DNA of 9,365 bases from CAYUUW01 sp964448005 (GCA_964448005.1 CAYUUW010000048.1:1-9365), one strand, 5' to 3'; counted from the first letter of the stretch, positions 1 to 6,504 are shown. Translations and numbers: made by a program. The notes: a model not told the origin generated them from the sequence alone.

Positions 1-777
1 GCAGTTCGGGCCGAAGAGCTGGAGCTGGTCGGCCAGCAGGGCGTAGGCCACCAGCTTGGGGTCGTTCCCTTTCTCCAGCATCTGCCCCGTCGCCGAGGCC
101 AGGCACGCGGGCATGTGCAGGTTCTTCTCCTCGGCCAGGGCCAGGAGCCGCTGGAAGCGCAAATCCTGGGCAGGATCAAAATGGCCGTTGTCGGCCATCA
201 CCAGCTTGAGCGCATGGATGCGGATCGCTCCCCAGCCCGGGCGGAAGAGCGGGCCGCGTGGCTCCTGGTGGCCCTGAATGTAGCCTCGATCCACGGCGTA
301 GTAGACGAATTCGCCGTACCAGGGGTCGCAGGGGTGCTCGCCCGGCTGCCGCTCGCAGTCGGTCGGTTTGGGCGCCACATCCGGGAAGGGCTGGCCTCCA
401 ATATTGGCGCAGTGGGCGTTGCCCTCGCCGCAGTTGCGCCAGGGCCGAATGGCCTGGAGCACCTCCTCCGCCAGCCTCTGGGCATCCAGGGCGAACCACT
501 TTCGCTCTATGCCCATGCCTTCGGCCAGCCTCACCGCCACGCTCACCTTGGCGATCTCGCTGCGCAAAATCTCGTCGTGCGGGCCGAAGAGCCCGGTCGC
601 CTTGCCGTTGGCCTTGTACCCTTCCACAAAGCCCTGCTCGGCGAAATGTCCGATCCAGGGATCGTAGAGGGGGTTGCCCGTCATGTCCGAAAACGGAGTG
701 TCCCCAGCCAAAGCCGGGCCCACCCAGGCGAAGGCCAGGGCCACAAGGAATGCCGATGCGCGCAAAGACGGTTTCAT
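1..777 (-). CDS. Exported SLH-domain protein, N-terminal part (runs off left edge)
   Basis: An uninterrupted 259-codon frame runs from ATG at 777 to the window edge, so the C-terminus is missing. It opens with a clear signal peptide (MKPSLRAS, a hydrophobic core, then GPALA before Gly25). Two SLH-like repeats follow: about residues 27-84 (PFSDM, GFVEGY, LFGP, LRSEIAK) and about 129-194 (PFPDV, GYIQGH, LFRPGWGAIRIHALKL). The first is the better match. The stretch between and inside the repeats carries extra cysteines (RNC, AHC, TDC, HPC), which fits an oxidised extracytoplasmic location. SLH domains typically tie secreted proteins to cell-wall or envelope polysaccharide; the missing C-terminal domain would define the role. 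An in-frame ATG at 816 would add 13 residues, but it falls inside a predicted -10 box and would give the signal peptide an odd proline-rich leader, so 777 is preferred. GC content and codon use are high-GC, like the genes at the right end. Confidence 0.8.
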   Translation of the reverse strand, partial: MKPSLRASAFLVALAFAWVGPALAGDTPFSDMTGNPLYDPWIGHFAEQGFVEGYKANGKATGLFGPHDEILRSEIAKVSVAVRLAEGMGIERKWFALDAQRLAEEVLQAIRPWRNCGEGNAHCANIGGQPFPDVAPKPTDCERQPGEHPCDPWYGEFVYYAVDRGYIQGHQEPRGPLFRPGWGAIRIHALKLVMADNGHFDPAQDLRFQRLLALAEEKNLHMPACLASATGQMLEKGNDPKLVAYALLADQLQLFGPNC

Positions 778-814
778 GCCCTCGGGTGAAGAGGTTGGAG
801 GAGGGCAGGAGGCC

Positions 815-843
815 ATGCTAGCCCCTGCTTTCTAAGGAGTCAA
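815..843 (-). promoter_or_regulatory. Possible sigma70-type promoter of the SLH gene
   Basis: On the minus strand TTGACT (843-838) is followed after exactly 17 bp by TAGCAT (820-815), matching 5/6 and 4/6 of the consensus. Transcription would begin near 808 and leave a leader of about 30 nt before ATG 777. It would exclude the alternative ATG at 816, which lies inside the -10 box. This is based on motif and spacing only. Confidence 0.35.
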
Positions 844-846
844 GAG

Positions 847-900
847 AAAATTGGGCGCCAAGCGCCAGACGACCCCTTCCGCCTCCCCCGAAGGGGGGGT
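847..900 (-). terminator. Stable hairpins, possible terminator region for the HicBA-like operon
   Basis: Read on the minus strand, a run of C, TTC and a run of G (around 897-885) forms a very stable C(UUCG)G-capped hairpin, enclosed by GACCCC/GGGGTC. About 20 bases further on, GGCGC-TTG-GCGCC (866-854) is followed by CAATTTTCTC, a short U-tract at 850-847. Both lie downstream of the toxin-like gene ending at 1032 and upstream of the SLH promoter, where a terminator would be expected. The U-tract is only four bases, so termination strength is uncertain. Confidence 0.35.
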
Positions 901-931
901 CGAAAATCCCCACCCGTCATTCCGGCCGCCG

Positions 932-964
932 ACCTGCCTGCCGGCAAAGGCAAGGTGGGCAGGT
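932..964. repeat. Nested inverted repeat, possible dispersed repeat element
   Basis: ACCTGCC (932-938) pairs with GGCAGGT (958-964), and inside it TGCC (939-942) pairs with GGCA (949-952). It sits between CCCGTCATTCCGGC (from about 914) and GAATCCAG (about 1016-1023). Those two strings resemble the ends of common CCCGTCATTCC...GGAATCCAG-type dispersed repeats. This may be a degenerate repeat or MITE-like element at the edge of the low-GC block. Nothing coding is seen in 817-1031. Confidence 0.3.
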
Positions 965-1031
965 TTACCGATCAAGCGATTTGCCTAAATTTACTGAAGA
1001 AGGCCGATAATTAAGAATCCAGAAGGAGCTT

Positions 1032-1346
1032 TTATCTTTTGATCTCGTCAGGCGGAACGGCTCCCTTGTATTGAATTAACTTCCGGGTTTTTTTGTTGCC
1101 CGCATTCGCCCATTTTTTCCAGTAACTTTCGGGAATACCGGTCTTTGGAATAATGTCGTGTTGCAGACTTTTGATGCTGATATATTGATTTGAATGAAAC
1201 TGAACTTCGGTCAGTCTTTTTACTTTATCCACCAAGCCTAAAAAATAATAGTGGCCTGTCGCTTTTTGGTTCACCTCAACAAAAAAGTGTTGTCTAAGAA
1301 AAGCAACCACATCATCGAAGCTCCAGTTTTTCAGGAAGCGTGGCAT
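1032..1346 (-). CDS. HicA-like toxin (putative mRNA interferase)
   Basis: A basic 104-aa protein with the HicA-type layout: an N-terminal helix region (WSFDDVVAFLRQHFF), a beta-strand with TGHYYF around residues 46-51 where HicA toxins carry their catalytic His (typically GSHH), then a strand (RLTEVQFHSN) and a helix of the type usually found as LKPGTLRSILRQAGL, here SIKSLQHDIIPKTGIPESYW. HicA toxins fold as a double-stranded-RNA-binding domain and cleave mRNA. This copy is longer than the usual 60-80 aa because of a lysine/arginine-rich tail (NAGNKKTRKLIQYKG). Its ATG overlaps the end of the upstream HicB-like gene by 16 bp, implying translational coupling; only a weak Shine-Dalgarno (TAGGG) is present. 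The low-GC codon use contrasts with the SLH gene. The assignment rests on pattern and pairing with HicB, so a diverged or inactive member is possible. Confidence 0.6.
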   Translation of the reverse strand: MPRFLKNWSFDDVVAFLRQHFFVEVNQKATGHYYFLGLVDKVKRLTEVQFHSNQYISIKSLQHDIIPKTGIPESYWKKWANAGNKKTRKLIQYKGAVPPDEIKR

Positions 1347-1726
1347 AGCCCTACTAAAGGTTTAAGAAAAGTTTTCATGAAGGTGAGATCCAATTCCTGG
1401 TGTTCCTTTCTCTTGCTCAGGCTACTGAAAGCTTTATTGCCGGAGGTGATGGCAATATAGTTATTAAAGACCTCCATGTATTCTTTTGGAGGTTTCTGAT
1501 TGAGTAATTTGTCTGATAAATTTTCTTTACAGACGGTTTCAACATATCCCATTGCAGCTTCGGTCACATCTTGCTCAACTTGCAGGGGATTTTTACCTGT
1601 TTTGATGATGCCTAGGTCCATGCAGACGCCGATGAATTCATTGTCTTTTGGTTCAAAATAAACCAAAAAGCGCAATAGGCCGCCTTCTTTCGTGTTTTTC
1701 CTCGAAGAAAAAGTTGCTTTACTCAT
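1331..1726 (-). CDS. HicB-like antitoxin
   Basis: A 131-aa protein whose N-terminal half matches the HicB fold: LRFLVYFEPKDNEFIGVCMDLGI corresponds to the family's Y-x-V-x-F-x-P-D-x-G-x-F-x-A-x-C-P-D-L-P-G strand pair. It is followed by TGKNPLQVEQDVTEAAMGYVETV, the T-G-x-T-x-x-E-A helix. HicB proteins bind and inhibit HicA and usually repress their own operon through a C-terminal HTH or ribbon-helix-helix. Here residues 70-131 show no obvious HTH; the helical tail is rich in charged residues. It could bind DNA in an unrecognised way or leave regulation to another protein. The order is antitoxin first, toxin second with a 16-bp overlap, the reverse of classical hicAB. The operon starts from its own promoter with a perfect palindrome, 74 bp after the methyltransferase stop. 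No good Shine-Dalgarno precedes ATG 1726. Confidence 0.6.
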   Translation of the reverse strand: MSKATFSSRKNTKEGGLLRFLVYFEPKDNEFIGVCMDLGIIKTGKNPLQVEQDVTEAAMGYVETVCKENLSDKLLNQKPPKEYMEVFNNYIAITSGNKAFSSLSKRKEHQELDLTFMKTFLKPLVGLCHAS

Positions 1727-1736
1727 GAGACTATTT

Positions 1737-1777
1737 ATTACAATAGATATTGTAATTTAATCTTTGTCAATTATCAA
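1737..1777 (-). promoter_or_regulatory. Promoter and palindromic operator of the HicBA-like operon
   Basis: On the minus strand TTGATA (1777-1772) and TACAAT (1754-1749) are separated by exactly 17 bp, each matching 5/6 of the sigma70 consensus. The -10 box lies inside a perfect inverted repeat, ATTACAATA-2 bp-TATTGTAAT (1737-1756). A repressor bound there would block RNA polymerase, as expected for an autoregulated toxin-antitoxin operon. An overlapping TTGACA occurs at 1770-1765 but has no well-spaced -10. Predicted transcription start is near 1742, about 16 nt before ATG 1726. Confidence 0.6.
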
Positions 1778-1799
1778 ATAAAAGTGGTTGACATTGAAA

Positions 1800-4199
1800 T
1801 TAGGCCCTCAAAAACCCCAATTCATAAACCATAGGTTGAAGCTTCTCGGTCAACGTTTTGTAGGCTACCTCCAGAGGCGAAAAGCTGAGCGGCGGAAAGT
1901 CGCCGCTGGCGTTGCGGGCTTGCAGGGCTTTGCGGACTTGGTACCAGCCTACGTCGGCCCGGTTGAGCTTGAGGGTGTCGCGGACGGTGTGGGAATCGGT
2001 ATGAGCAAAGTAGGCCTGCCACAGAGTTTTACCCTCGACCAATACGGCCTGGGCCTCGTTGGAGAGTTTTTTGTCTTTCAAATACTGCACCATGAAGTCG
2101 CTTTCAAAGCGTTCGGAGGCGTTGACGTCGCTTTCGGTGTAGGGGATGAAGTGGTTGACGATACTCCACTTTTTTTCGTTCCATTCCAGGTCGTTCGCAC
2201 TGGCGGTGAGGTTGCTGCCGTTGAAGAGCATCCAGATGAGGCAGTCGTTTTTGAACTCGTCCGTCAGGGGCTGAGTGGGTTGCAAGAATTGATCCCGGTC
2301 GTTGAGCCAGGTGGGTTTGATGAGTCGGCGGACGGAAAAGACGATGGCGGATTGCCAGAGGTTTTGGTCAGTGACGAAGAAGCCACCTGCGCTGCAATAG
2401 CCAGAAGATAACATTGCCGTTAATGCTGCATGCTGCAAATCATTTCCCGGACAGATCATGCTCCCTATTGCGCCGTCAGCCCATTTTGTCCCTCGCACAT
2501 CTTTTGTGCTAGTTGTCGGGGAGACTGCATTTTTCAATGGAATAGCATCCGCATTATTTGCTTTTGTTCTTTTAATCCAATTGCTGAGTAGCTGTTCGTT
2601 GGGCAAATTGTAAAAACGTTTTCCCCCGATGGGTTGGGCGTTTTTGTCCAGAACTTCAGCAGCAACCTCAATGATAGGCCCTTTTTTCTTGGCATTTTGA
2701 TTCGTTTTCCAGACCAAAAATCCAATTGGGAAATTACCCTTTAGTCCGTCAAACGCCTTGCTATGGACGACAAAGCCATCTAAATATTCTGCATTCCATT
2801 CCTCCCGAAATTTCTCAAAATTCGGAGCGTTGACATACTTCAGCGTGCTGAACATGGCGATGGTGGCCATAGGCATTTCTTTGGCAATGCGCACGAGGAA
2901 TTGGGCAAAAAGCTCTCTGGCCGCATAGCCTTGCCTATCCATCAATTTGGCCACTTTTGTTTTTGAAACGCCCAATTTGCTTTCAGCATTCTCACTGCTG
3001 GAGATATTGTCCGAATTAGCCGCCTCCGCATACGGTGGATTGATCAGCACCAGAATCTTCTTCCCCTCCGCAATGGCCTTCCGCAAACCCTCCGGAATTT
3101 TGTTCGTCAAACTATAATCGATTCGCCCGTCCTCCGTAATATCGTCGTTCAAATAATCATACTGAAAACGCTGCGCCGCCACACAAGTCTTGGTCGCCTT
3201 CATCACATCCACATCCGCCTGATCCAGCGTGCTCATGTAAATATTCCGGGGATTGCTATGCTTCACCTCCAGATTCCCCACCCCGCAGCACATGTCCCAC
3301 ACAATGTATTCCTTCTGCCAATTCTTCCCCAGCGTCTCCGCCAGCTTGTCGTAGGCTTTATCCACCACCGCGAGCGGCGTGTAGTAGGCGCCCTTGAAGC
3401 TCCGCTCGTCCAGGGGAATCAGGCTGTCCCGGCGTTCCAGCAGATAATCGCGGTACTCCGCCTTGGGCGGCTTGTGGTAAATCGCCCAAAACTGACGGTA
3501 CCCCTCCTTGTTCCCCAGCTCGTAAATATGCCCGCCCAGGCTGAACACGGGAGCGCCATTCTTGTGCAGCAGCTCTGCCGGTAGATTCTCGTGCGTCGAA
3601 ACCGTGCCGTCGTGCATGATGTCCGCAAAAAAGAGCAGGGCATAATCCTCCTCCGCCACGCCCTTGATCTCCCGCCCGATCATTTCTACCCACTTGTCGA
3701 AGACTTGCTTCAGATTGTCCGGCGTGATGGGGGTGCGAATGATATCGCCGCTCCTGATGGCATTTTTTATCGTGCTAATGAATTCCTCCTCGTGCGTTTC
3801 GATCTTGAAAGACACAAAATGCGTGCCAATGTGGGCGGAGACCTCATCCAAAGCCTCCTGCGTGTAGCCGCTGGCCGATTTGCCCCACTTGATCGTCTTT
3901 TTCGCCAAAAAGGGCAGCACATCCTCGCTCTTCATGATGGCTGCTTTCTGCGTATCGATCACCGCCAAAAAAGGCGGAACAGGCTCCCCTCGGTTCAGCG
4001 CCTCCTGCACATAATGCATCAGCTGCGTGAACATGGCGTAGGTGGAAACCTTGGCGTTGTTCTTCGCCTCGAACCAAATCTCTTTGGTCTGAATGTCGAT
4101 CAGGTTCTTGGAATAGCCCTTCAGCCCAAGGGCCTTGATGTAGGCGTCCTTCACGTCCTCCTCGCTGATGGCCTGCTGCAGTTGCTGGTAAAGAGTCAT
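1800..4199 (-). CDS. Type IIG-like restriction-modification enzyme (N6-adenine methyltransferase with N-terminal nuclease-like segment)
   Basis: A 799-aa protein from ATG 4199. The methyltransferase core is clear: FKGAYYTP (about 268-275) is the motif X region, VWDMCCGVGNLE (about 300-311) is motif I for S-adenosylmethionine binding, and VLINPPYAE contains the catalytic NPPY (about 387-390) of N6-adenine methylases. Gln/Lys-rich helices then lead to a long C-terminal part (about 490-799) of the length expected for target recognition. The N-terminus has LIDIQTKEIWFEAKN, where D35 and E44-x-K46 fit a PD-(D/E)xK nuclease core, followed by FLAVID (about 77-82). Cleavage and methylation in one chain would make this a type IIG-like enzyme; a solitary methylase with a dead nuclease remains possible. 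The frame extends upstream to a GTG at 4238, but that GTG abuts a TATAAT box (4235-4230), so ATG 4199 is preferred. It lies in a low-GC island with HicBA-like and Fic genes, which suggests transfer. Confidence 0.75.
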   Translation of the reverse strand: MTLYQQLQQAISEEDVKDAYIKALGLKGYSKNLIDIQTKEIWFEAKNNAKVSTYAMFTQLMHYVQEALNRGEPVPPFLAVIDTQKAAIMKSEDVLPFLAKKTIKWGKSASGYTQEALDEVSAHIGTHFVSFKIETHEEEFISTIKNAIRSGDIIRTPITPDNLKQVFDKWVEMIGREIKGVAEEDYALLFFADIMHDGTVSTHENLPAELLHKNGAPVFSLGGHIYELGNKEGYRQFWAIYHKPPKAEYRDYLLERRDSLIPLDERSFKGAYYTPLAVVDKAYDKLAETLGKNWQKEYIVWDMCCGVGNLEVKHSNPRNIYMSTLDQADVDVMKATKTCVAAQRFQYDYLNDDITEDGRIDYSLTNKIPEGLRKAIAEGKKILVLINPPYAEAANSDNISSSENAESKLGVSKTKVAKLMDRQGYAARELFAQFLVRIAKEMPMATIAMFSTLKYVNAPNFEKFREEWNAEYLDGFVVHSKAFDGLKGNFPIGFLVWKTNQNAKKKGPIIEVAAEVLDKNAQPIGGKRFYNLPNEQLLSNWIKRTKANNADAIPLKNAVSPTTSTKDVRGTKWADGAIGSMICPGNDLQHAALTAMLSSGYCSAGGFFVTDQNLWQSAIVFSVRRLIKPTWLNDRDQFLQPTQPLTDEFKNDCLIWMLFNGSNLTASANDLEWNEKKWSIVNHFIPYTESDVNASERFESDFMVQYLKDKKLSNEAQAVLVEGKTLWQAYFAHTDSHTVRDTLKLNRADVGWYQVRKALQARNASGDFPPLSFSPLEVAYKTLTEKLQPMVYELGFLRA

Positions 4200-4229
4200 T
4201 GGGTTTGGGTTCTTGCCGACGCTTGCCGA

Positions 4230-4258
4230 ATTATACACAAAACCCGCCCTGCTTGAAC
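4230..4258 (-). promoter_or_regulatory. Probable promoter of the methyltransferase gene
   Basis: A perfect TATAAT lies on the minus strand at 4235-4230, about 24 nt of leader upstream of ATG 4199. The -35 region is poor: GTTCAA at 4258-4253 with 17-bp spacing, or TTCAAG with 16-bp spacing. The box follows the upstream GTG directly and argues against a start at 4238. No strong Shine-Dalgarno is visible before ATG 4199. Confidence 0.4.
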
Positions 4259-4312
4259 CCGTTCTTTTGGCCCGGGAAAACTCCTCGAAGGAATTTTTTC
4301 ACATCAGCAGGC

Positions 4313-4364
4313 TTGCTCAAATCGTATCATAATGATACAATTAATTCAAAAAATGATACAATTA
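4313..4364 (+). promoter_or_regulatory. Putative Fic promoter with repeated ATGATAC operator half-sites
   Basis: GTATCAT (4324-4330) and ATGATAC (4332-4338) form a perfect inverted repeat around one base. The 12-mer ATGATACAATTA occurs at 4332-4343 and again at 4353-4364, a 21-bp period, i.e. two helical turns. A weak -35 TTGCTC (4313-4318) with a 17-bp spacer to TACAAT (4336-4341) would place the palindrome between the boxes and start transcription near 4348. Repeated half-sites overlapping a promoter suit autorepression by the winged-helix domain of the Fic protein. The repeat also encodes MIQL twice, so part of it could be coding duplication. Confidence 0.4.
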
Positions 4365-5408
4365 GAAAAACTCACCCGTCGGCAGAAATTCATTCTCCAG
4401 CTCATCAATCAGCTGGAAAGCGCTGGCAATCAGGTTCTTTTGGAGCGGGTGGCCCTGGAATTTGACCAAAGCTCACGGGTCACCCTGATTCGGGACCTGA
4501 ATGTCTTGCTCAAAAAAGGCCTGATCCAAAAAAGCGGTCAAGGCCGATCCGTGGTCTATCAATCAAAATCATCTCCGCTCCAAAAAATATTCGATACGGA
4601 GACCTATTTCAAAGTCCCGCCCGACCGACGACTGATCCAAGGGAAAAAACTGGACTTCAGCCAACTTCGCCCGGAAGAAATCTTCACCCCAAAAGAGCTT
4701 TCTCATGTGGAAAAGATCACCAAGGATTTCCGGAAACGCCTCAAGAATTATGAAGAAGGAGGAACGAGAAGAGAATTCGAGCGCATCACCATCGAGTTTT
4801 CCTGGAAGTCCTCCCAAATTGAAGGCAGCACTTATACCCTTTTGGAAACAGAGAAGCTGCTCAAGTACCACCAGGAGACGCAAGGCAAAACCCGGGAAGA
4901 GGCGCTTATGATCCTCAACCACAAAGTCGCTTTGGAATATGCTTGGGCCTACGCAAAGGATTTCAAGAACATTTCCCCCAGGAAAGTGGAAGACATTCAC
5001 GAGCTTCTGACCCAAAGAATGGGCATCAAAAGAGGCATCCGAAAGCGAGCGGTTGGTATTGTGGGAACCGCCTACCGGCCCTTGGACAATGAATTTCAGA
5101 TCAAAGAGGCTCTGCGGGACTTGTGCCACCTGATCAATAGGACGAAGCCGCCTTTCCTGAAAGCCCTTCTGGCTGCCGCAGGCGTTGCCTACATCCAGGC
5201 CTTTGAGGACGGGAACAAAAGAACTTCGCGCCTGATGGGCAATGCGATTCTTATGGCCAACGATCACTGTCCCATTTCCTATCGGAGCATAGACGAAACC
5301 GAGTACAAAAAGGCGATGATTCTATTCTACGAGCAGCATTCCATCGAATATTTCAAAAGGCTCTTTTTGGAGCAGTACGAATTCGCCACCCGGACCTATT
5401 TCCTTTAG
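4332..5408 (+). CDS. Fic-domain protein with N-terminal winged helix and Gln in place of the catalytic His
   Basis: A 358-aa protein. Residues about 13-76 form a winged helix-turn-helix (LTRRQKFILQLI, helices to VTLIRDLNVLLKKGLI, wing GQGRSVVY). An N-terminal Fic helix carries the inhibitory motif S160-x3-E164-G165 (SSQIEG), the class II arrangement that keeps the active site closed. The Fic core follows: HELLTQRM, the flap VGIVGTAYRP (about 241-250) and the signature Q289-AFEDGNKRTSR (289-300). Canonical Fic enzymes have HxFx(D/E)GN(G/K)RxxR, with His deprotonating the target hydroxyl during AMP transfer. Here CAG at 5196-5198 encodes Gln; all other signature residues are kept. It may be a lineage variant, a pseudoenzyme serving as a regulator, or an inactivated toxin. 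ATG 4353 (Met8) is an alternative start, and no Shine-Dalgarno precedes either. It is divergent from the methyltransferase and may repress its own or that promoter. The role in defence is inferred from position. Confidence 0.8.
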   Translation: MIQLIQKMIQLEKLTRRQKFILQLINQLESAGNQVLLERVALEFDQSSRVTLIRDLNVLLKKGLIQKSGQGRSVVYQSKSSPLQKIFDTETYFKVPPDRRLIQGKKLDFSQLRPEEIFTPKELSHVEKITKDFRKRLKNYEEGGTRREFERITIEFSWKSSQIEGSTYTLLETEKLLKYHQETQGKTREEALMILNHKVALEYAWAYAKDFKNISPRKVEDIHELLTQRMGIKRGIRKRAVGIVGTAYRPLDNEFQIKEALRDLCHLINRTKPPFLKALLAAAGVAYIQAFEDGNKRTSRLMGNAILMANDHCPISYRSIDETEYKKAMILFYEQHSIEYFKRLFLEQYEFATRTYFL

Positions 5409-5455
5409 GCACACCAGCTCCTGGGCGGGGCCGCATTTTTTTGGATGAACTTGAC

Positions 5456-5476
5456 TTTAAATAAAAACTATTTAAA
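5456..5476. repeat. AT-rich perfect inverted repeat in the Fic-lipoprotein spacer
   Basis: TTTAAATA (5456-5463) and TATTTAAA (5469-5476) are perfect 8-bp arms around AAAAC. It begins just after TTGAC at 5451-5455. It could be an operator or a weak 3'-end hairpin for the Fic transcript; a GCGG/CCGC pair followed by a T-run near 5425-5442 is another weak terminator candidate. The rest of 5409-5619 holds a small AGGCC-ATTT-GGCCT hairpin near 5555 and no convincing gene. Confidence 0.35.
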
Positions 5477-5609
5477 CTTAGCATTACTTGGTTAGACGCT
5501 CTCCAGCTAAAATTGGAGGCGCTGCTCATTAGCATGAAGGTTCCAACAAACGAGGCCATTTGGCCTAACTCAATTCCCCATTCACTCATTGGGCGCGAGC
5601 CTAGTCCAC

Positions 5610-5615
5610 GAGGTG
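5610..5615 (+). promoter_or_regulatory. Ribosome binding site of the lipoprotein gene
   Basis: GAGGTG ends 4 nt before ATG 5620 and is the clearest Shine-Dalgarno in the window. It fixes the start immediately ahead of the charged n-region of the signal peptide. The low-GC island genes lack such a site. Confidence 0.6.
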
Positions 5616-5619
5616 TTCC

Positions 5620-6357
5620 ATGCGTACGAATGCGAAATTCCGGCTGCTGGCAGCAGCCATGACCCTGTCCATCGGGTTCTTTCTCGGCTGCACTGGCAGC
5701 TTTCAAGTGGGCCTCAGCCAGGGCGATTGCCCCCAAGGCGCCGAAGCCTGCGAGTGCTACCCCAACCAGACCTGCGACAGCGGGCTCGAATGCGTCGAAG
5801 ATGTCTGTCAGATCTCCGGAGATGGCGACGCAGATACGACGGGAGACGGCGACAGCGAGCCCAGTGCCTGCGGCAACGGCATGCTCGAGGCCGACGAGGA
5901 GTGCGATGGCACGAATCTGGGGGGTCTGACGACCTGCGCAGACCTCGAGGGCTTCGACGAAGGGGCTCTCTCGTGCAACCCTGATTGCACCCTCAGCGTC
6001 GATGCCTGCATCGCTTGGGAGTGCGGCAACGGCGTGCCCGAGGGCTTCGAGCATTGCGATGGCGATGAGGGGTGCAATCGGGACTGCAAATATCCCGCCT
6101 GCAATATGGGCGAAGCGGACGCCATTCACTGCCCCGGCTGTCTTTCCTGCACGAACTTTCACTGCGTCGATGAGATCGCCGCATGCGAAGGGGCCGGTGG
6201 CGGGAATTGGCAATGTGTGATTTACACTGGGCAGACAGCCCAAGCCTGCGGAGCCCTCCCGAGCGCGTACGATGAATTGGACGCTCTCGTCGCCTGCATG
6301 AAAGAGGGCATTCCCTGCGCCGCCTACTGCGGGGATCAGCCCGATCCCACCCCCTGA
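5620..6357 (+). CDS. Cysteine-rich outer-surface lipoprotein with CGNG...ECD repeats
   Basis: A 245-aa protein with a lipoprotein signal peptide: MRTNAKFR, a hydrophobic stretch and the lipobox FLGC, so Cys24 should be lipidated. The mature part has 28 cysteines including Cys24. A first module has the C-x6-C-x-C-x5-C-x5-C-x4-C spacing (residues 37-68). A GDGD-type acidic linker follows. Then come two CGNG...CDG repeats: CGNGMLEADEECDGTNLGG and CGNGVPEGFEHCDGDEG, each closed by a C-x3-C pair (NPDC, NRDC). The last part adds CPGC-x2-C and a C-terminal CGDQPDPTP. Such repeats and linkers are typical of secreted proteins in Myxococcota and relatives, where disulfides stabilise them outside the cell. 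The function is unknown; adhesion or surface binding is a guess. It ends with its own intrinsic terminator and appears monocistronic. High-GC codon use marks a return to host-like DNA after the island. Confidence 0.85.
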   Translation: MRTNAKFRLLAAAMTLSIGFFLGCTGSFQVGLSQGDCPQGAEACECYPNQTCDSGLECVEDVCQISGDGDADTTGDGDSEPSACGNGMLEADEECDGTNLGGLTTCADLEGFDEGALSCNPDCTLSVDACIAWECGNGVPEGFEHCDGDEGCNRDCKYPACNMGEADAIHCPGCLSCTNFHCVDEIAACEGAGGGNWQCVIYTGQTAQACGALPSAYDELDALVACMKEGIPCAAYCGDQPDPTP

Positions 6358-6455
6358 AGGAACCTTCATCGACCCAAGCAGCCTATCACGTGCCCTCCTC
6401 CCCCGCGCAATGGTGCGGGAAGTACCCATGGCAATGAAGGCAGAGCAGAACAGCC

Positions 6456-6504
6456 TTCCGGGAAAACCGGAACGCTCCGACCCAGGCACCGTGCCTGGGT
6501 TTTT
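6456..6504 (+). terminator. Intrinsic terminator of the lipoprotein gene
   Basis: ACCCAGGC (6480-6487) pairs perfectly with GCCTGGGT (6493-6500) around a 5-nt loop, and the run of T ends at 6504, a classical rho-independent terminator about 120 bp after the stop. A smaller hairpin, TTCCGG-GAAAA-CCGGAA (6456-6472), precedes it and may add to RNA 3'-end stability. Confidence 0.8.

Noticed and set aside
115..821. Plus-strand frames over the SLH gene
   Set aside because: The minus-strand frame is open to the edge and encodes a signal peptide and SLH repeats; the plus frames are arginine/alanine-rich shadows.
4200..4238. N-terminal extension of the methyltransferase from GTG 4238
   Set aside because: The GTG abuts a perfect TATAAT, so transcription probably starts downstream; MTLYQQL at 4199 is a more natural start.
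3591..4256. Plus-strand 221-codon frame within the methyltransferase
   Set aside because: It is antisense to conserved methyltransferase coding sequence and has no independent support.
4569..5267. Minus-strand 232-codon frame within the Fic gene
   Set aside because: It is antisense to the Fic domain; the plus frame carries the Fic motifs.
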